This document shows, in pieces, positions 1 to 7,009 of a stretch of 14,830 nucleotides of DNA. Numbering within the stretch: the first letter of the stretch is position 1; the number at the start of each line of letters is the position of its first letter. The notes under the pieces are model-generated. The model saw only the letters and a list, made by a program, of their open reading frames with translations. It ran no database searches and had not been told where the DNA came from. Made by a program: the position numbers and the translations under genes. This DNA comes from Prolixibacteraceae bacterium (GTDB lineage: Bacteria > Bacteroidota > Bacteroidia > Bacteroidales > Prolixibacteraceae), in the NCBI GenBank assembly GCA_003516705.1, contig DPCJ01000110.1:1-14830 (forward strand). Reading direction: 5' to 3'.

Positions 1-439
1 CGCCAAAAGAAAATCCGTTGGTTTGATCGAGAAACGTGTCGAAGAAAATAAGCAGGTTATCATTATTGCTGAAAATGAAATCAGGACGGAATGATTCCAT
101 GATCCGTTTCCCCGGAATTGTATCGTAAAAAATCTGTGCCACATACAATGCTTTATCATCGTAAGTCATCATCATTTCCGATGGCTGCGCAGCAAACCCC
201 GAATCAACCGGCAAAACAAGGCGAAAATCACTTGCTTTTTGTGCTTCCTGCCAGTCTGCCTCATCTATAACACCATCAATTTTAATTTCCGATTCCCTTT
301 TCTTTACAATATAAACATAGTCTTTGTTGTGTGTTTCAACAATCGAATCGTTTTTAGACCCTGAAATGTACTTTGCATCAGCCGTTGAAATGCTGAAAAT
401 AAATACAATAATAAGTATCCACGAAAAAGTTCTATTCAT
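1..439 (-). CDS. DUF5916 / CBM9-like secreted protein (N-terminal part, runs off the left edge)
   Basis: An open frame begins at an ATG read on the minus strand at 439 and stays open to the window edge, giving 146 residues with no stop, so the C-terminal part lies outside. The N-terminus is a signal peptide: MNRTF, a hydrophobic stretch WILIIVFIFSIS, then a likely cleavage near A-D-A (about residue 22). Residues about 50-146 match the start of the CBM9-like domain found in DUF5916 proteins: I-K-I-D-G-V-I-D-E-x-x-W near 52-63, then Y-D-D-K-A-L-Y-V near 93-100, and F-D-T-F-L-D near 132-137. Members of this family are exported, often 700-900 residues long with a C-terminal beta-barrel-like DUF5916 region, and their function is poorly defined. 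It is transcribed in the same direction as the exporter operon but is cut off from it by a terminator, and it has its own -7 element at 466-473. The family call is made from motif recall. The role is unknown. Confidence 0.75.
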   Translation of the reverse strand, partial: MNRTFSWILIIVFIFSISTADAKYISGSKNDSIVETHNKDYVYIVKKRESEIKIDGVIDEADWQEAQKASDFRLVLPVDSGFAAQPSEMMMTYDDKALYVAQIFYDTIPGKRIMESFRPDFIFSNNDNLLIFFDTFLDQTNGFSFG

Positions 440-465
440 GTGGTTTAACCGATTTAGGTGAGCCG

Positions 466-473
466 CAAATATA
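466..473 (-). promoter_or_regulatory. Bacteroidota-type -7 element for the DUF5916-like gene
   Basis: Read on the minus strand this is TATATTTG, an exact match to the Bacteroidota sigma consensus TAnnTTTG. It ends 26 bases before the ATG at 439, a plausible leader length. A TTTG on the minus strand at 490-493 could be the -33 element, but only 16 bases separate the two, shorter than usual. It lies downstream of the operon terminator, which supports independent transcription of this gene. Confidence 0.5.
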
Positions 474-535
474 TTGAAATTGTTGAAAACAAAAACCGAA
501 TCGATTCAATTCAACTTGTATCTCTGTGGGCAAGA

Positions 536-572
536 CAAAAAAAAATTCTGCATTACCTTTAATGCAGAATTT
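536..572 (-). terminator. Rho-independent terminator of the exporter operon
   Basis: A perfect 13-bp stem (543-555 paired with 560-572) closes a 4-base loop CCTT. On the minus strand it is followed by a run of nine T (537-545 read in reverse, overlapping the foot of the stem). It starts 24 bases past the stop of the TolC-type gene, which is the right place and direction to end the efflux operon. The stem is AT-rich but long and uninterrupted. Confidence 0.88.
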
Positions 573-596
573 CCGTTTACTAAAAATCAATTTCCG

Positions 597-1934
597 TTAT
601 AATTCAATCGGGATTCCGTTGTAGAAATCGAGAATTTTTGTGCGGAAAATATACTCATACTTTGCCTGTAAAAGTTGCGACTGTGCCGATGTAAGCTGGT
701 TTTTCTGCAGGTTATAATCAACCGAATTTACCATGCCCACATTGAATTTTTCCTCCACATAACGAAAAGCTTCCTGCATCGATACAACTGCTTTTTCGGT
801 TGAGATGTAACGGTTTAATGCAGCAAGTGCGTTTGTGTATGCCTGTTCAATTTCCTTGCGGAGCGTGTTGCTCGATGTTTGCAAACGATATTGGTAATCC
901 TGAATTTGTATTTCGGCATTTGACACCCCGTTTTTCACCTGGAAACGGTTAAAAACCGGGATTCCCAACGTTACACCAAGCGATGAACGGGCATTGTTTT
1001 TCAATTGACTGCCAAACTCAATTTTATCACCATTAATATCGGTGTATTTGTTATTATACAGGTTGTAATAGTTGGCATTGAAAGTAAGGTTGGGGTAATA
1101 ATTTCCCTTTGCAATTTCAAGGCTTTTTTCAGCACTTTTCACCCTGAGTTGAGCCGCCTGAATTTCGGGGCGTACGTTTAACGCGTTGTTAAACACATCG
1201 ATTGAATTGGCCATTGAAATACTGGCTTTGATTTCGGGCAGCACCGGTTTTTCGATTTTAAAACTTTCGGCAATGGGTAGCTCAAGGAGTTGGTAAAGGC
1301 TGAGATAATACAATTGCAGATTATTTTTATCGTTCACCAATTGCAATTCCTCGCGGGCCAATTGTGCTTCAATTTCGAGCTGAGCACCTTTAGCCAGGCT
1401 TCCGGCTTCAACTAATTGCTGCGTGCGCGAGAGTTGTTGTTTGGTTACTTCCATTTGTGCTTCATCAACCAAAACCAGCTCTTCGGCAAACAAAATCTGC
1501 AAATACATACCGGCAATATTCAGCATCATATCGTCTTTGGCTTTTTGCATATCTTTCAGCGTGGCCTGCAAATCAAACTCCTGCTTTTCGATTGTATTTG
1601 TGAGCTGAAACCCGTTAAAGATAGTTAAGCTGGTACTTGCACCTCCGCTTAAACTCGATGAGTTTACATTTTTGTAAGTATTATCGTAAGTAAGCGAACG
1701 GCCAAAACTGTTGTCGTTGCCAATTTGCGCATTTAAATTGGGTAACCGGTTCGATTTTGCCTGGCTCACCTGGTTTTCGTAATACTGTGTATTCAGTTGC
1801 TGCTGTTTAATCTGAATGTTGTTTTCGAGTGCATAATCGATACATTTTTGCAGCGACCACACATTTTGTGCAACCGAAGTAAAACCTGCAAACACAAAAA
1901 CTACTACTGTAGCCAGAATAAGAAGATGCTTCAT
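597..1934 (-). CDS. TolC family outer-membrane efflux channel
   Basis: The 445-residue product has a signal peptide (MKHLLILATVVVFVFAGFTSVAQ, cleavage near residue 22), then W-S-L-Q-K-C-I-D-Y-A-L-E-N-N at about 26-39, the usual N-terminal signature of Bacteroidota TolC-like proteins. The rest shows two outer-membrane-efflux repeats rich in Gln, Glu, Leu and Ala helices (about 40-220 and 250-440). The second repeat has the G-x-x-L-G-I-P-V-F-N-R-F hairpin near 325-335 and the V-G-x-V-N-S-V-D-Y motif near the C-terminus. The length is normal for the family. TolC proteins form trimeric barrels in the outer membrane with alpha-helical tunnels reaching into the periplasm. It is the last gene of the operon, 55 bases behind the adaptor gene and just before a strong terminator, so it is most likely the dedicated exit duct of this exporter. 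The exported substrate cannot be read from the sequence. Confidence 0.92.
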   Translation of the reverse strand: MKHLLILATVVVFVFAGFTSVAQNVWSLQKCIDYALENNIQIKQQQLNTQYYENQVSQAKSNRLPNLNAQIGNDNSFGRSLTYDNTYKNVNSSSLSGGASTSLTIFNGFQLTNTIEKQEFDLQATLKDMQKAKDDMMLNIAGMYLQILFAEELVLVDEAQMEVTKQQLSRTQQLVEAGSLAKGAQLEIEAQLAREELQLVNDKNNLQLYYLSLYQLLELPIAESFKIEKPVLPEIKASISMANSIDVFNNALNVRPEIQAAQLRVKSAEKSLEIAKGNYYPNLTFNANYYNLYNNKYTDINGDKIEFGSQLKNNARSSLGVTLGIPVFNRFQVKNGVSNAEIQIQDYQYRLQTSSNTLRKEIEQAYTNALAALNRYISTEKAVVSMQEAFRYVEEKFNVGMVNSVDYNLQKNQLTSAQSQLLQAKYEYIFRTKILDFYNGIPIEL

Positions 1935-1989
1935 TGTTTCCTTTTTTTTAATCGTGCTAAAATATATAAAGTAATTGATTGCTCAATTT

Positions 1990-3114
1990 TTAACCTTTGC
2001 TGGCTTTTTCTTCACCCGTTTTTTTAGGGTCGATTTTGTCGCCTTTTACTTTGTCGGTTTTGGTCAAACCTTCGGTAATTTCAATGTTTATACCATCAGA
2101 TAAACCTGTTTTTACAAAACGCTTTTCAAACTGCTGTTCCACACCTGTCTGAATTTCGACATACGACGAGTCGTTTTCGAATTTCAGCATTCCTTCCGGA
2201 ATCACCATTACGCTGTCTTTGCGGTCGAGAACGATATTGGCGTTTGCACTGTATCCGGCCCTGATAAACTGGCCTTCTTTCAGTTTTACATCGGCTTTAA
2301 TTTCAAATTGAATGGCGCCGTTTTCTTCTTTCCCTTTTGGCGAAATGTAGGCAAGAATGGCATCAAACTTTTCCTTGTCGATGGCGCCGATTTCGAGTTC
2401 TATCGGCATTCCTTCCTTAATTTTACCAACTTCGGTTTCATCAACCTTTCCTTCAAAAATCATGTCGTGCATATCGGCCACAATCGCAATCGTTGTTCCG
2501 TCGTTAAACGTGTTCGACTGAATTACCGAATTACCCGCTTCAACAGGCACATCGAGTACCATTCCGTCGTTGTTCGAACGCACAAGCGTATTGGTAGCAG
2601 TTTTGGCCGTTTTTGTTACACCATTTTTAATTAATTCGAGATTATTTTCTGCTGCGGTTATTTCCTCCCTTGCACCATCATAGGCAACCTTGGCAGTTTT
2701 AAACTCTGTATAAGAAATTACATTCTTATCAAAAAGCTTTTGCTGGCGCTCAAAATCTACTTTTGCATCCTCGAAATTGATTTTTGCCCTGTTCAGCCGG
2801 TTCTCGGCGCTGTTCAGGTTCACCATGTCGGGGATGATTTTAATACGGGCAATTACCTGGCCTTTTGCAATTCTGTCACCGGCCTGCACATAAATTTCGT
2901 CGATAATCCCGGAAACCTGTGGTTTGATTTCAATCTCGAATCGTGGCACAACCGAGCCTGTGGCAACGGTTTTCATGATTACATCGCTCACAAACGGCGA
3001 TTTGGTTTCATACAATTCGGGTTTCTTTTTCGATTTGTTGTACAAAAAGAACAGGGTTCCCCCGAAAACTGCGAGTAATACTACTACTCCAAAAATTCTT
3101 AACGCTTTTTTCAT
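1990..3114 (-). CDS. MacA/HlyD-type periplasmic adaptor (membrane fusion) protein
   Basis: The 374-residue product is anchored by one N-terminal membrane helix (about 5-25, after MKKALR). Around residues 62-92 the first lipoyl half shows I-K-P-Q-V-S-G-I-I and the G-D-R-I-A-K-G-Q-V-I-A-R motif. A charged coiled-coil hairpin follows at about 98-165. The second lipoyl half with N-D-G-M-V-L-D-V-P-V-E-A-G-N-S-V is near 181-197. A beta-barrel domain (about 215-292) and a membrane-proximal domain (about 300-355) complete the classical order. The tail is rich in Lys and Glu. Such adaptors form a hexameric funnel linking the permease to TolC. The gene lies between the first permease gene (111-base spacer) and the TolC gene (55-base spacer), so it is the middle part of the tripartite exporter. 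The start ATG is followed by a normal K-K-A-L signal anchor, and no better start is visible. Confidence 0.92.
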   Translation of the reverse strand: MKKALRIFGVVVLLAVFGGTLFFLYNKSKKKPELYETKSPFVSDVIMKTVATGSVVPRFEIEIKPQVSGIIDEIYVQAGDRIAKGQVIARIKIIPDMVNLNSAENRLNRAKINFEDAKVDFERQQKLFDKNVISYTEFKTAKVAYDGAREEITAAENNLELIKNGVTKTAKTATNTLVRSNNDGMVLDVPVEAGNSVIQSNTFNDGTTIAIVADMHDMIFEGKVDETEVGKIKEGMPIELEIGAIDKEKFDAILAYISPKGKEENGAIQFEIKADVKLKEGQFIRAGYSANANIVLDRKDSVMVIPEGMLKFENDSSYVEIQTGVEQQFEKRFVKTGLSDGINIEITEGLTKTDKVKGDKIDPKKTGEEKASKG

Positions 3115-3199
3115 GACTTCTATGTTTTTTGTTTCTGTTTAATTTCTGATTGATACTGGATTCTGGATACTTGACACTGGTTCAAATGGTAAATCCGTA

Positions 3200-3225
3200 A
3201 ATCGTTAATACTTTCAATCGTTAAT
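3200..3225. repeat. 10-bp direct repeat in the adaptor-permease spacer
   Basis: AATCGTTAAT occurs at 3200-3209 and again at 3216-3225, ending just before the stop codon of the permease gene (3226-3228, read on the minus strand). The same spacer also has imperfect 10-base words of the form GATACTGGAT at 3151-3180. These look like degenerate low-complexity spacer repeats rather than an operator. Confidence 0.6.
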
Positions 3226-4503
3226 CTAAATTCCTTCGTCTCTCAGTGCATCGATGGGTTTTATGCTTACCGCCCTGCGGGCCGGAATTAATCCGGCAAT
3301 TACTCCTGAAACCACAAGTACCGACAAAGCGCCCACAGCCATCTGAAAACTTACTTCAGGGCGTTTAAAAAATACGTCATCGGGATTCGCCGTACCCGAA
3401 GTGAGTGCCATATTTGCCAGTTCCAATAAGCCGATTCCAAGCGAAAGTCCGATGTAACCTGCAATTACAGTGAGGAATACACTTTCGGCAACAATGTGCA
3501 TAATCACGTTGCCCGGTGTGGCACCAATTGCCCGCTGAATACCAATTTCCTGTGTGCGTTCTTTGATGATTACAAGCATAATGTTGCTTACACCAATCAC
3601 CCCGGCCAATAATGTTCCGATGCCCACAATCCAGGTGAGGATTTGAATCCCACTGAAAAGTCCCTGGTATTTTACCCATTCAACCTCGATATTGAACGAG
3701 CCCACCGCCTGAACATCGTCGGGCGCAACATGATGACGCGCTTTTAAAAGTTCTTTCAAACGGGCTTCAACCTGGCTCACCGGAACTCCGGCGACAGACG
3801 TAACTGCAAAAAAATGAACCACATCGCCCATATTATAAGTTTGCTGCATGGTTGAAAACGGAATCATTATCGATTCGGTTTTGCGGTTGCCGTTAAAATT
3901 CATGCGGGTTTCAGGGTGAACCACACCCACCACCTGAAAATAAACGCCGTTGATTTTCAGGTATTCGCCAATCGGGTCTTCTTCTTTTTCGAACATCACT
4001 TCGGCAACACGTTCGCCAATGATGCAAACCTTGCGTTTGTGCAGAATGTCGATTTCATTTATCAGGCGGCCTTTGATGGGTGTCCACGGGTCGATTTTAT
4101 AAAAATCGGGATAATCACCTGTAATATTAAATGCGCCTGTTTTTTTACCCCTTATTGTGTTATCGCCGCTATTGGTTTCGGGCCCGAAAAGTTTGGGCGA
4201 CAAATACTGAATGTCTTTCACATTTTCGCGAATGTATTCAATGTCTTTGTTTTTATAATTCCAGCGTCTGCCCCGCTGAAACCCTTCGTATGGTTTACTT
4301 GTGGGTTCGGTCCAGAAAAAAGCCGAATTGGTTGCGAAGGCTTTCAGCCCGTCCATCACTCCGTTTTCGAGTGCGCGTCCGGCACCCGACATTACAATAA
4401 GCATAAATATTCCCCAAAACACGCCAAAAGCGGTCATAAAACTACGCAGCCGGTTCTTTTTCAGGGCGCTCAGTATTTCTTTCCAAAGGTCCAAGTCAAA
4501 CAT
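3226..4503 (-). CDS. MacB-type ABC transporter permease (second of two)
   Basis: The 425-residue product has the MacB/FtsX layout. It has an N-terminal amphipathic start (M-F-D-L-D-L-W-K-E-I), a first membrane helix at about 25-42, a large periplasmic MacB_PCD domain at about 43-280, and three clustered helices (about 285-313, 335-360 and 388-407). The coupling loop K-E-R-T-Q-E-I-G-I-Q-R-A-I-G-A at 314-328 and the C-terminal P-A-R-R-A-V-S-I-K-P-I-D-A-L-R motif are typical of the FtsX core. No ATPase domain is fused, unlike E. coli MacB, so it must work with the separate ATPase encoded upstream. It is paralogous to the preceding gene over its whole length, including the same W-x-E-I-L start and C-terminal motif, suggesting a heterodimer. 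MacB-type permeases act as mechanotransmitters, driving substrate from the periplasm through adaptor and TolC rather than pumping across the inner membrane. Confidence 0.92.
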   Translation of the reverse strand: MFDLDLWKEILSALKKNRLRSFMTAFGVFWGIFMLIVMSGAGRALENGVMDGLKAFATNSAFFWTEPTSKPYEGFQRGRRWNYKNKDIEYIRENVKDIQYLSPKLFGPETNSGDNTIRGKKTGAFNITGDYPDFYKIDPWTPIKGRLINEIDILHKRKVCIIGERVAEVMFEKEEDPIGEYLKINGVYFQVVGVVHPETRMNFNGNRKTESIMIPFSTMQQTYNMGDVVHFFAVTSVAGVPVSQVEARLKELLKARHHVAPDDVQAVGSFNIEVEWVKYQGLFSGIQILTWIVGIGTLLAGVIGVSNIMLVIIKERTQEIGIQRAIGATPGNVIMHIVAESVFLTVIAGYIGLSLGIGLLELANMALTSGTANPDDVFFKRPEVSFQMAVGALSVLVVSGVIAGLIPARRAVSIKPIDALRDEGI

Positions 4504-4513
4504 CTCAGTTTCG

Positions 4514-4531
4514 AGTTTAAAGTTTAAAGTT
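4514..4531. repeat. 7-bp tandem repeat in the permease-permease spacer
   Basis: The unit AGTTTAA is present about 2.6 times in tandem just upstream of the start of the second permease gene. It is a short low-complexity repeat with no visible coding role. Confidence 0.6.
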
Positions 4532-4600
4532 CGAATTGAAAAAGGATATTATCTCTGATATTCAAAAACTTGACAAATACTATAATATCAGTTTTTTCTC

Positions 4601-4637
4601 TTTTCAATTTCTAATTTTGCATTTTCAATTTTTAATT
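4601..4637. repeat. 16-bp direct repeat with 21-bp period, permease-permease spacer
   Basis: Two copies of TTTTCAATTTnTAATT lie at 4601-4616 and 4622-4637. The second copy runs two bases into the stop codon of the upstream permease gene (4636-4638). Together with the AGTTTAA repeat, most of the 132-base spacer consists of AT-rich word repeats. Confidence 0.6.
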
Positions 4638-5898
4638 ATTCGTCCCTCAACGCCTCAATGGGTTTAATACTTGCTGCCCGTTTTGCCGGAATGTAACCGG
4701 CGATTGTGCCAGCAATTACTAGTAAGACTGTTGACATCACTGCCACATTCAAATCAACTGTAGGGTTGCGGAATATGGTTTCGCCGTTTCCCCCGTTAGT
4801 GGCAGCCGAAGCAGCATATTGTTGCTCAACAATAAAGTTGATTCCTTCCATTAAACCGGTACCAAGCACAAGCCCGATGTAACCGGCCACGGTGGTTATC
4901 AATATCGATTCAAGCAAAATCAACCCGATAACAGAAGCCGGACTGGCGCCAATTGCCTTGCGGATTCCAATTTCCTTGGTACGTTCTTTTACCACAATCA
5001 GCATAATATTACTTACACCAACCACGCCTGCAATTAAAGTTCCTGTTCCGATAATCCAGATAAAAATTTTGATGGCCTGGAAAATCTTCATGGTTTGCAT
5101 CACATCTTCCAGTTTGTTGTATGAACCTAACGCCGATTCGTCAGTAGCATCGAATTTGTGTTTTTGCGCTACCTGCTCACGCACAGCCTTTTCTATTACC
5201 TGGCTTTCTTCGATAGTTTTTGCATCAACAGTTACAGCAAAATTATGTAACCGATTCGAGCCGTTAAAAACACGTTGCCCGGTGGTAACCGGAATATACG
5301 CATTGCGGTGACGGGTGCCACCGCCCTCTTTGCAAATCCCAACCACCTTAAACGGAATATTGTTTACACGGATATATTCCCCAATCGCATTTTTCCCTTT
5401 AAAAAGGGCATCATAAATATCCTTTCCAAGAACAACCGATTTTCGTGCTTCGCGAATATCAATTTCATTTACAAACCGGCCTTCCACAATGTCAATCGAT
5501 TCAACCTCCTGCAAATCGGGGTGACAGGTTATTGCTGTGTAACTGCCGTATTCGCTTCCGTACGAAAACATATTTCCACTGATAAAGTAACGGCCCGAAG
5601 TTTTATCAATTCCCGGAATATCTTTAATGATGTCATAGTCATCGTTGGTTAGTTTTATTTCCCTTCCCTCTTTCATTCCCTGGTACGGAATGCTTGTTTT
5701 TCCACTCCAAAGCCACATGGCGTTAATGGCATTGCGGGTAAAATTTTCTGAAACACCATTGCTGAGACCATTGCCCGAACCAAGCAGAATCATAAGCATA
5801 AAAATCCCCCAGGCTACGCTGAACCCGGTAAGAAAGGTCCTCATCTTGTTTTTTTTGATGGTGGCCAGAATCTCCTGCCATTTATCGATATCGAACAT
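4636..5898 (-). CDS. MacB-type ABC transporter permease (first of two)
   Basis: The product is 420 residues when started at the ATG at 5898. That start aligns exactly with the paralogous permease next door (M-F-D-x-D-x-W-x-E-I-L). The frame stays open to an ATG at 5946, but that would add 16 poorly hydrophobic residues, and its first codons come from an intergenic palindrome, so I reject it. The layout is a membrane helix at about 25-42, a periplasmic MacB_PCD domain to about 272, then three helices (about 275-303, 325-352 and 384-402). The coupling motif K-E-R-T-K-E-I-G-I-R-K-A-I-G-A lies at 304-318, and the protein ends in P-A-K-R-A-A-S-I-K-P-I-E-A-L-R-D-E. An Asn/Gly-rich loop (about 363-375) precedes the last helix. 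It follows the ATPase gene by 84 bases and, with its paralogue, would form the transmembrane part of the exporter. Confidence 0.92.
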   Translation of the reverse strand: MFDIDKWQEILATIKKNKMRTFLTGFSVAWGIFMLMILLGSGNGLSNGVSENFTRNAINAMWLWSGKTSIPYQGMKEGREIKLTNDDYDIIKDIPGIDKTSGRYFISGNMFSYGSEYGSYTAITCHPDLQEVESIDIVEGRFVNEIDIREARKSVVLGKDIYDALFKGKNAIGEYIRVNNIPFKVVGICKEGGGTRHRNAYIPVTTGQRVFNGSNRLHNFAVTVDAKTIEESQVIEKAVREQVAQKHKFDATDESALGSYNKLEDVMQTMKIFQAIKIFIWIIGTGTLIAGVVGVSNIMLIVVKERTKEIGIRKAIGASPASVIGLILLESILITTVAGYIGLVLGTGLMEGINFIVEQQYAASAATNGGNGETIFRNPTVDLNVAVMSTVLLVIAGTIAGYIPAKRAASIKPIEALRDE

Positions 5899-5932
5899 GT
5901 TAGATTTTGTTTTCTGATGAATTGTTTTTGAC

Positions 5933-5968
5933 TGTTGCAGGAACAAGGCATGCCTTGTCTCTACAACG
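5933..5968. repeat. 36-bp imperfect palindrome in the ATPase-permease spacer
   Basis: The core 5943-5958 is a perfect 16-base palindrome, ACAAGGCATGCCTTGT. The arms extend to 18 bases each, with only two mismatches and two G-T pairs, and the right arm ends GTCTCTACAACG. No T-run follows on either strand, so it is not a terminator. Palindromes with a GTAGAGAC...GTCTCTAC frame recur, as I recall, between genes in Bacteroidota and cyanobacterial genomes. I infer that this is a slightly decayed copy of such a dispersed element. Transcribed, it would form a hairpin between the ATPase and permease cistrons. Confidence 0.75.
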
Positions 5969-5982
5969 TATTTTAAGGTATT

Positions 5983-6708
5983 TTATGCAATTTCAAGTTC
6001 ACGCTTGTACTGGTGCTTCCAGTCTTTCAGCTCGCCATTTTCGAGTATTTCGGCAATTTTTCCATCGTGCAGCCTGATAATTTTTTGTGTCATGGCAGCA
6101 ATGTCATGCTCATGCGTTACAATAATCAGTGTAATCCCTTCTTTGTTGATGTCCTGCAAAATATCCATCACTTCGAATGAAGTTGCCGAATCAAGAGCGC
6201 CGGTGGGTTCGTCGGCAAAAATGATTTTTGGTTTCGAAATCAGCGACCGGGCAATGGCAACACGCTGTTTTTGTCCGCCCGACATTTCGCTTGGCAGGTG
6301 ATTTGCCCAGGGCAGCAAACCCATTTTATCGAGGTATTCAAGCGCAATCTTATTTCGTTTTTTACGGTTAACTCCCTGGTAATACAGCGGCAGAGCCACA
6401 TTTTCCATGGCATTTTTAAACGAAATCAAATTAAACGACTGAAATACAAACCCCAGCATTTCGTTACGAAGCTGTGCTGCCTGTTTTTCCGACATGTTTT
6501 TGATGAGTTTCCCATTCAGATGGTAAGCACCCTCGTCGTAATTATCTAAAATTCCGAGGATATTCAAAAGGGTCGATTTCCCTGAACCCGATGAACCCAT
6601 GATGGAAACAAATTCGCCCTGACCAATGTGTAGGTCAATCCCTTTCAGAACGTGCAACTTGCTGCTGCCCATGGCGTAAGATTTGTGAACATTGCTTAAA
6701 CTAATCAT
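5983..6708 (-). CDS. ABC transporter ATP-binding protein, LolD/MacB type
   Basis: The 241-residue product is a complete nucleotide-binding domain with no membrane part. It has Walker A G-S-S-G-S-G-K-S-T at 38-46, Q-loop Gln90 (F-V-F-Q-S-F-N-L), signature M-S-G-G-Q at 142-146, Walker B I-I-F-A-D-E-P at 162-168, D-loop A-L-D-S at 171-174 and H-loop His199. The start M-I-S-L-S-N-V-H-K-S-Y is canonical for the MacB/LolD subfamily. A slightly extended, charged C-terminal tail (about 225-241) follows the core. It is the first gene of the five-gene minus-strand operon and would dimerise to power the two permeases encoded downstream. By family this subgroup serves lipoprotein release (LolD), MacB-type efflux or peptide export. 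The adaptor and TolC genes in the same operon favour efflux or secretion. No clear promoter for this operon was found in the upstream 301-base spacer. Confidence 0.93.
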   Translation of the reverse strand: MISLSNVHKSYAMGSSKLHVLKGIDLHIGQGEFVSIMGSSGSGKSTLLNILGILDNYDEGAYHLNGKLIKNMSEKQAAQLRNEMLGFVFQSFNLISFKNAMENVALPLYYQGVNRKKRNKIALEYLDKMGLLPWANHLPSEMSGGQKQRVAIARSLISKPKIIFADEPTGALDSATSFEVMDILQDINKEGITLIIVTHEHDIAAMTQKIIRLHDGKIAEILENGELKDWKHQYKRELEIA

Positions 6709-7009
6709 GACTTTACAATTTGTTTTTTGGCTGTTTTCTGTTTTCGCTGTTAAAATTCTGTTTTTATAATTTCACCTCCACAATTTTTTCGATAAACGGT
6801 CGAAAAACGGGTGTGAAAGTGTTTTTTCGCCAGTTGTTTCGTTTTCTGTTTATTCTGTTTTTTTCTGAACCGACAAAAAATTGACGCACAACTTTAATTT
6901 AAGTTACAGTCTGAATTTGAATTACGGTTTGTTTTTATCTGGCCAGCGACATTATTTTCCTCTTTTTTAATGGTTTCTGTTTCCTTACTTTTGCAATAAA
7001 ATCTGAAAC
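6709..7009. other. 301-base divergent intergenic region
   Basis: It lies between the exporter operon (leftward) and the COG2509-type oxidoreductase gene (rightward). I see no gene in it. It holds several CTGTTT words (6731, 6738, 6758, 6846, 6855), a 16-base near-palindrome of AACTT/AAGTT arms at 6890-6905 with one mispaired position, and one good -7 element at 6986-6993 for the rightward gene. No TAnnTTTG match was found on the minus strand for the operon. Confidence 0.6.
6986..6993 (+). promoter_or_regulatory. Bacteroidota-type -7 element for the FAD-dependent oxidoreductase gene
   Basis: TACTTTTG matches TAnnTTTG exactly and ends 16 bases before the ATG at 7010. No convincing TTG or TTTG -33 partner is visible at the usual distance, so the call rests on the -7 match and its position. 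Confidence 0.5.

Noticed and set aside
3916..4527. 203-codon open frame on the plus strand inside the second permease gene
   Set aside because: It is antisense to a clearly coding MacB-type permease, has no recognisable domain and a composition expected of a shadow frame.
5899..5946. Longer start for the first permease, adding 16 residues from an ATG at 5946
   Set aside because: The ATG lies in the intergenic palindrome, the added residues have no counterpart in the paralogous permease, and the ATG at 5898 aligns exactly with the paralogue start.
6881..6886. TTGACG as a sigma-70 -35 box
   Set aside because: No TATAAT-like partner lies about 17 bases on, and promoters in this window follow the Bacteroidota TAnnTTTG type.
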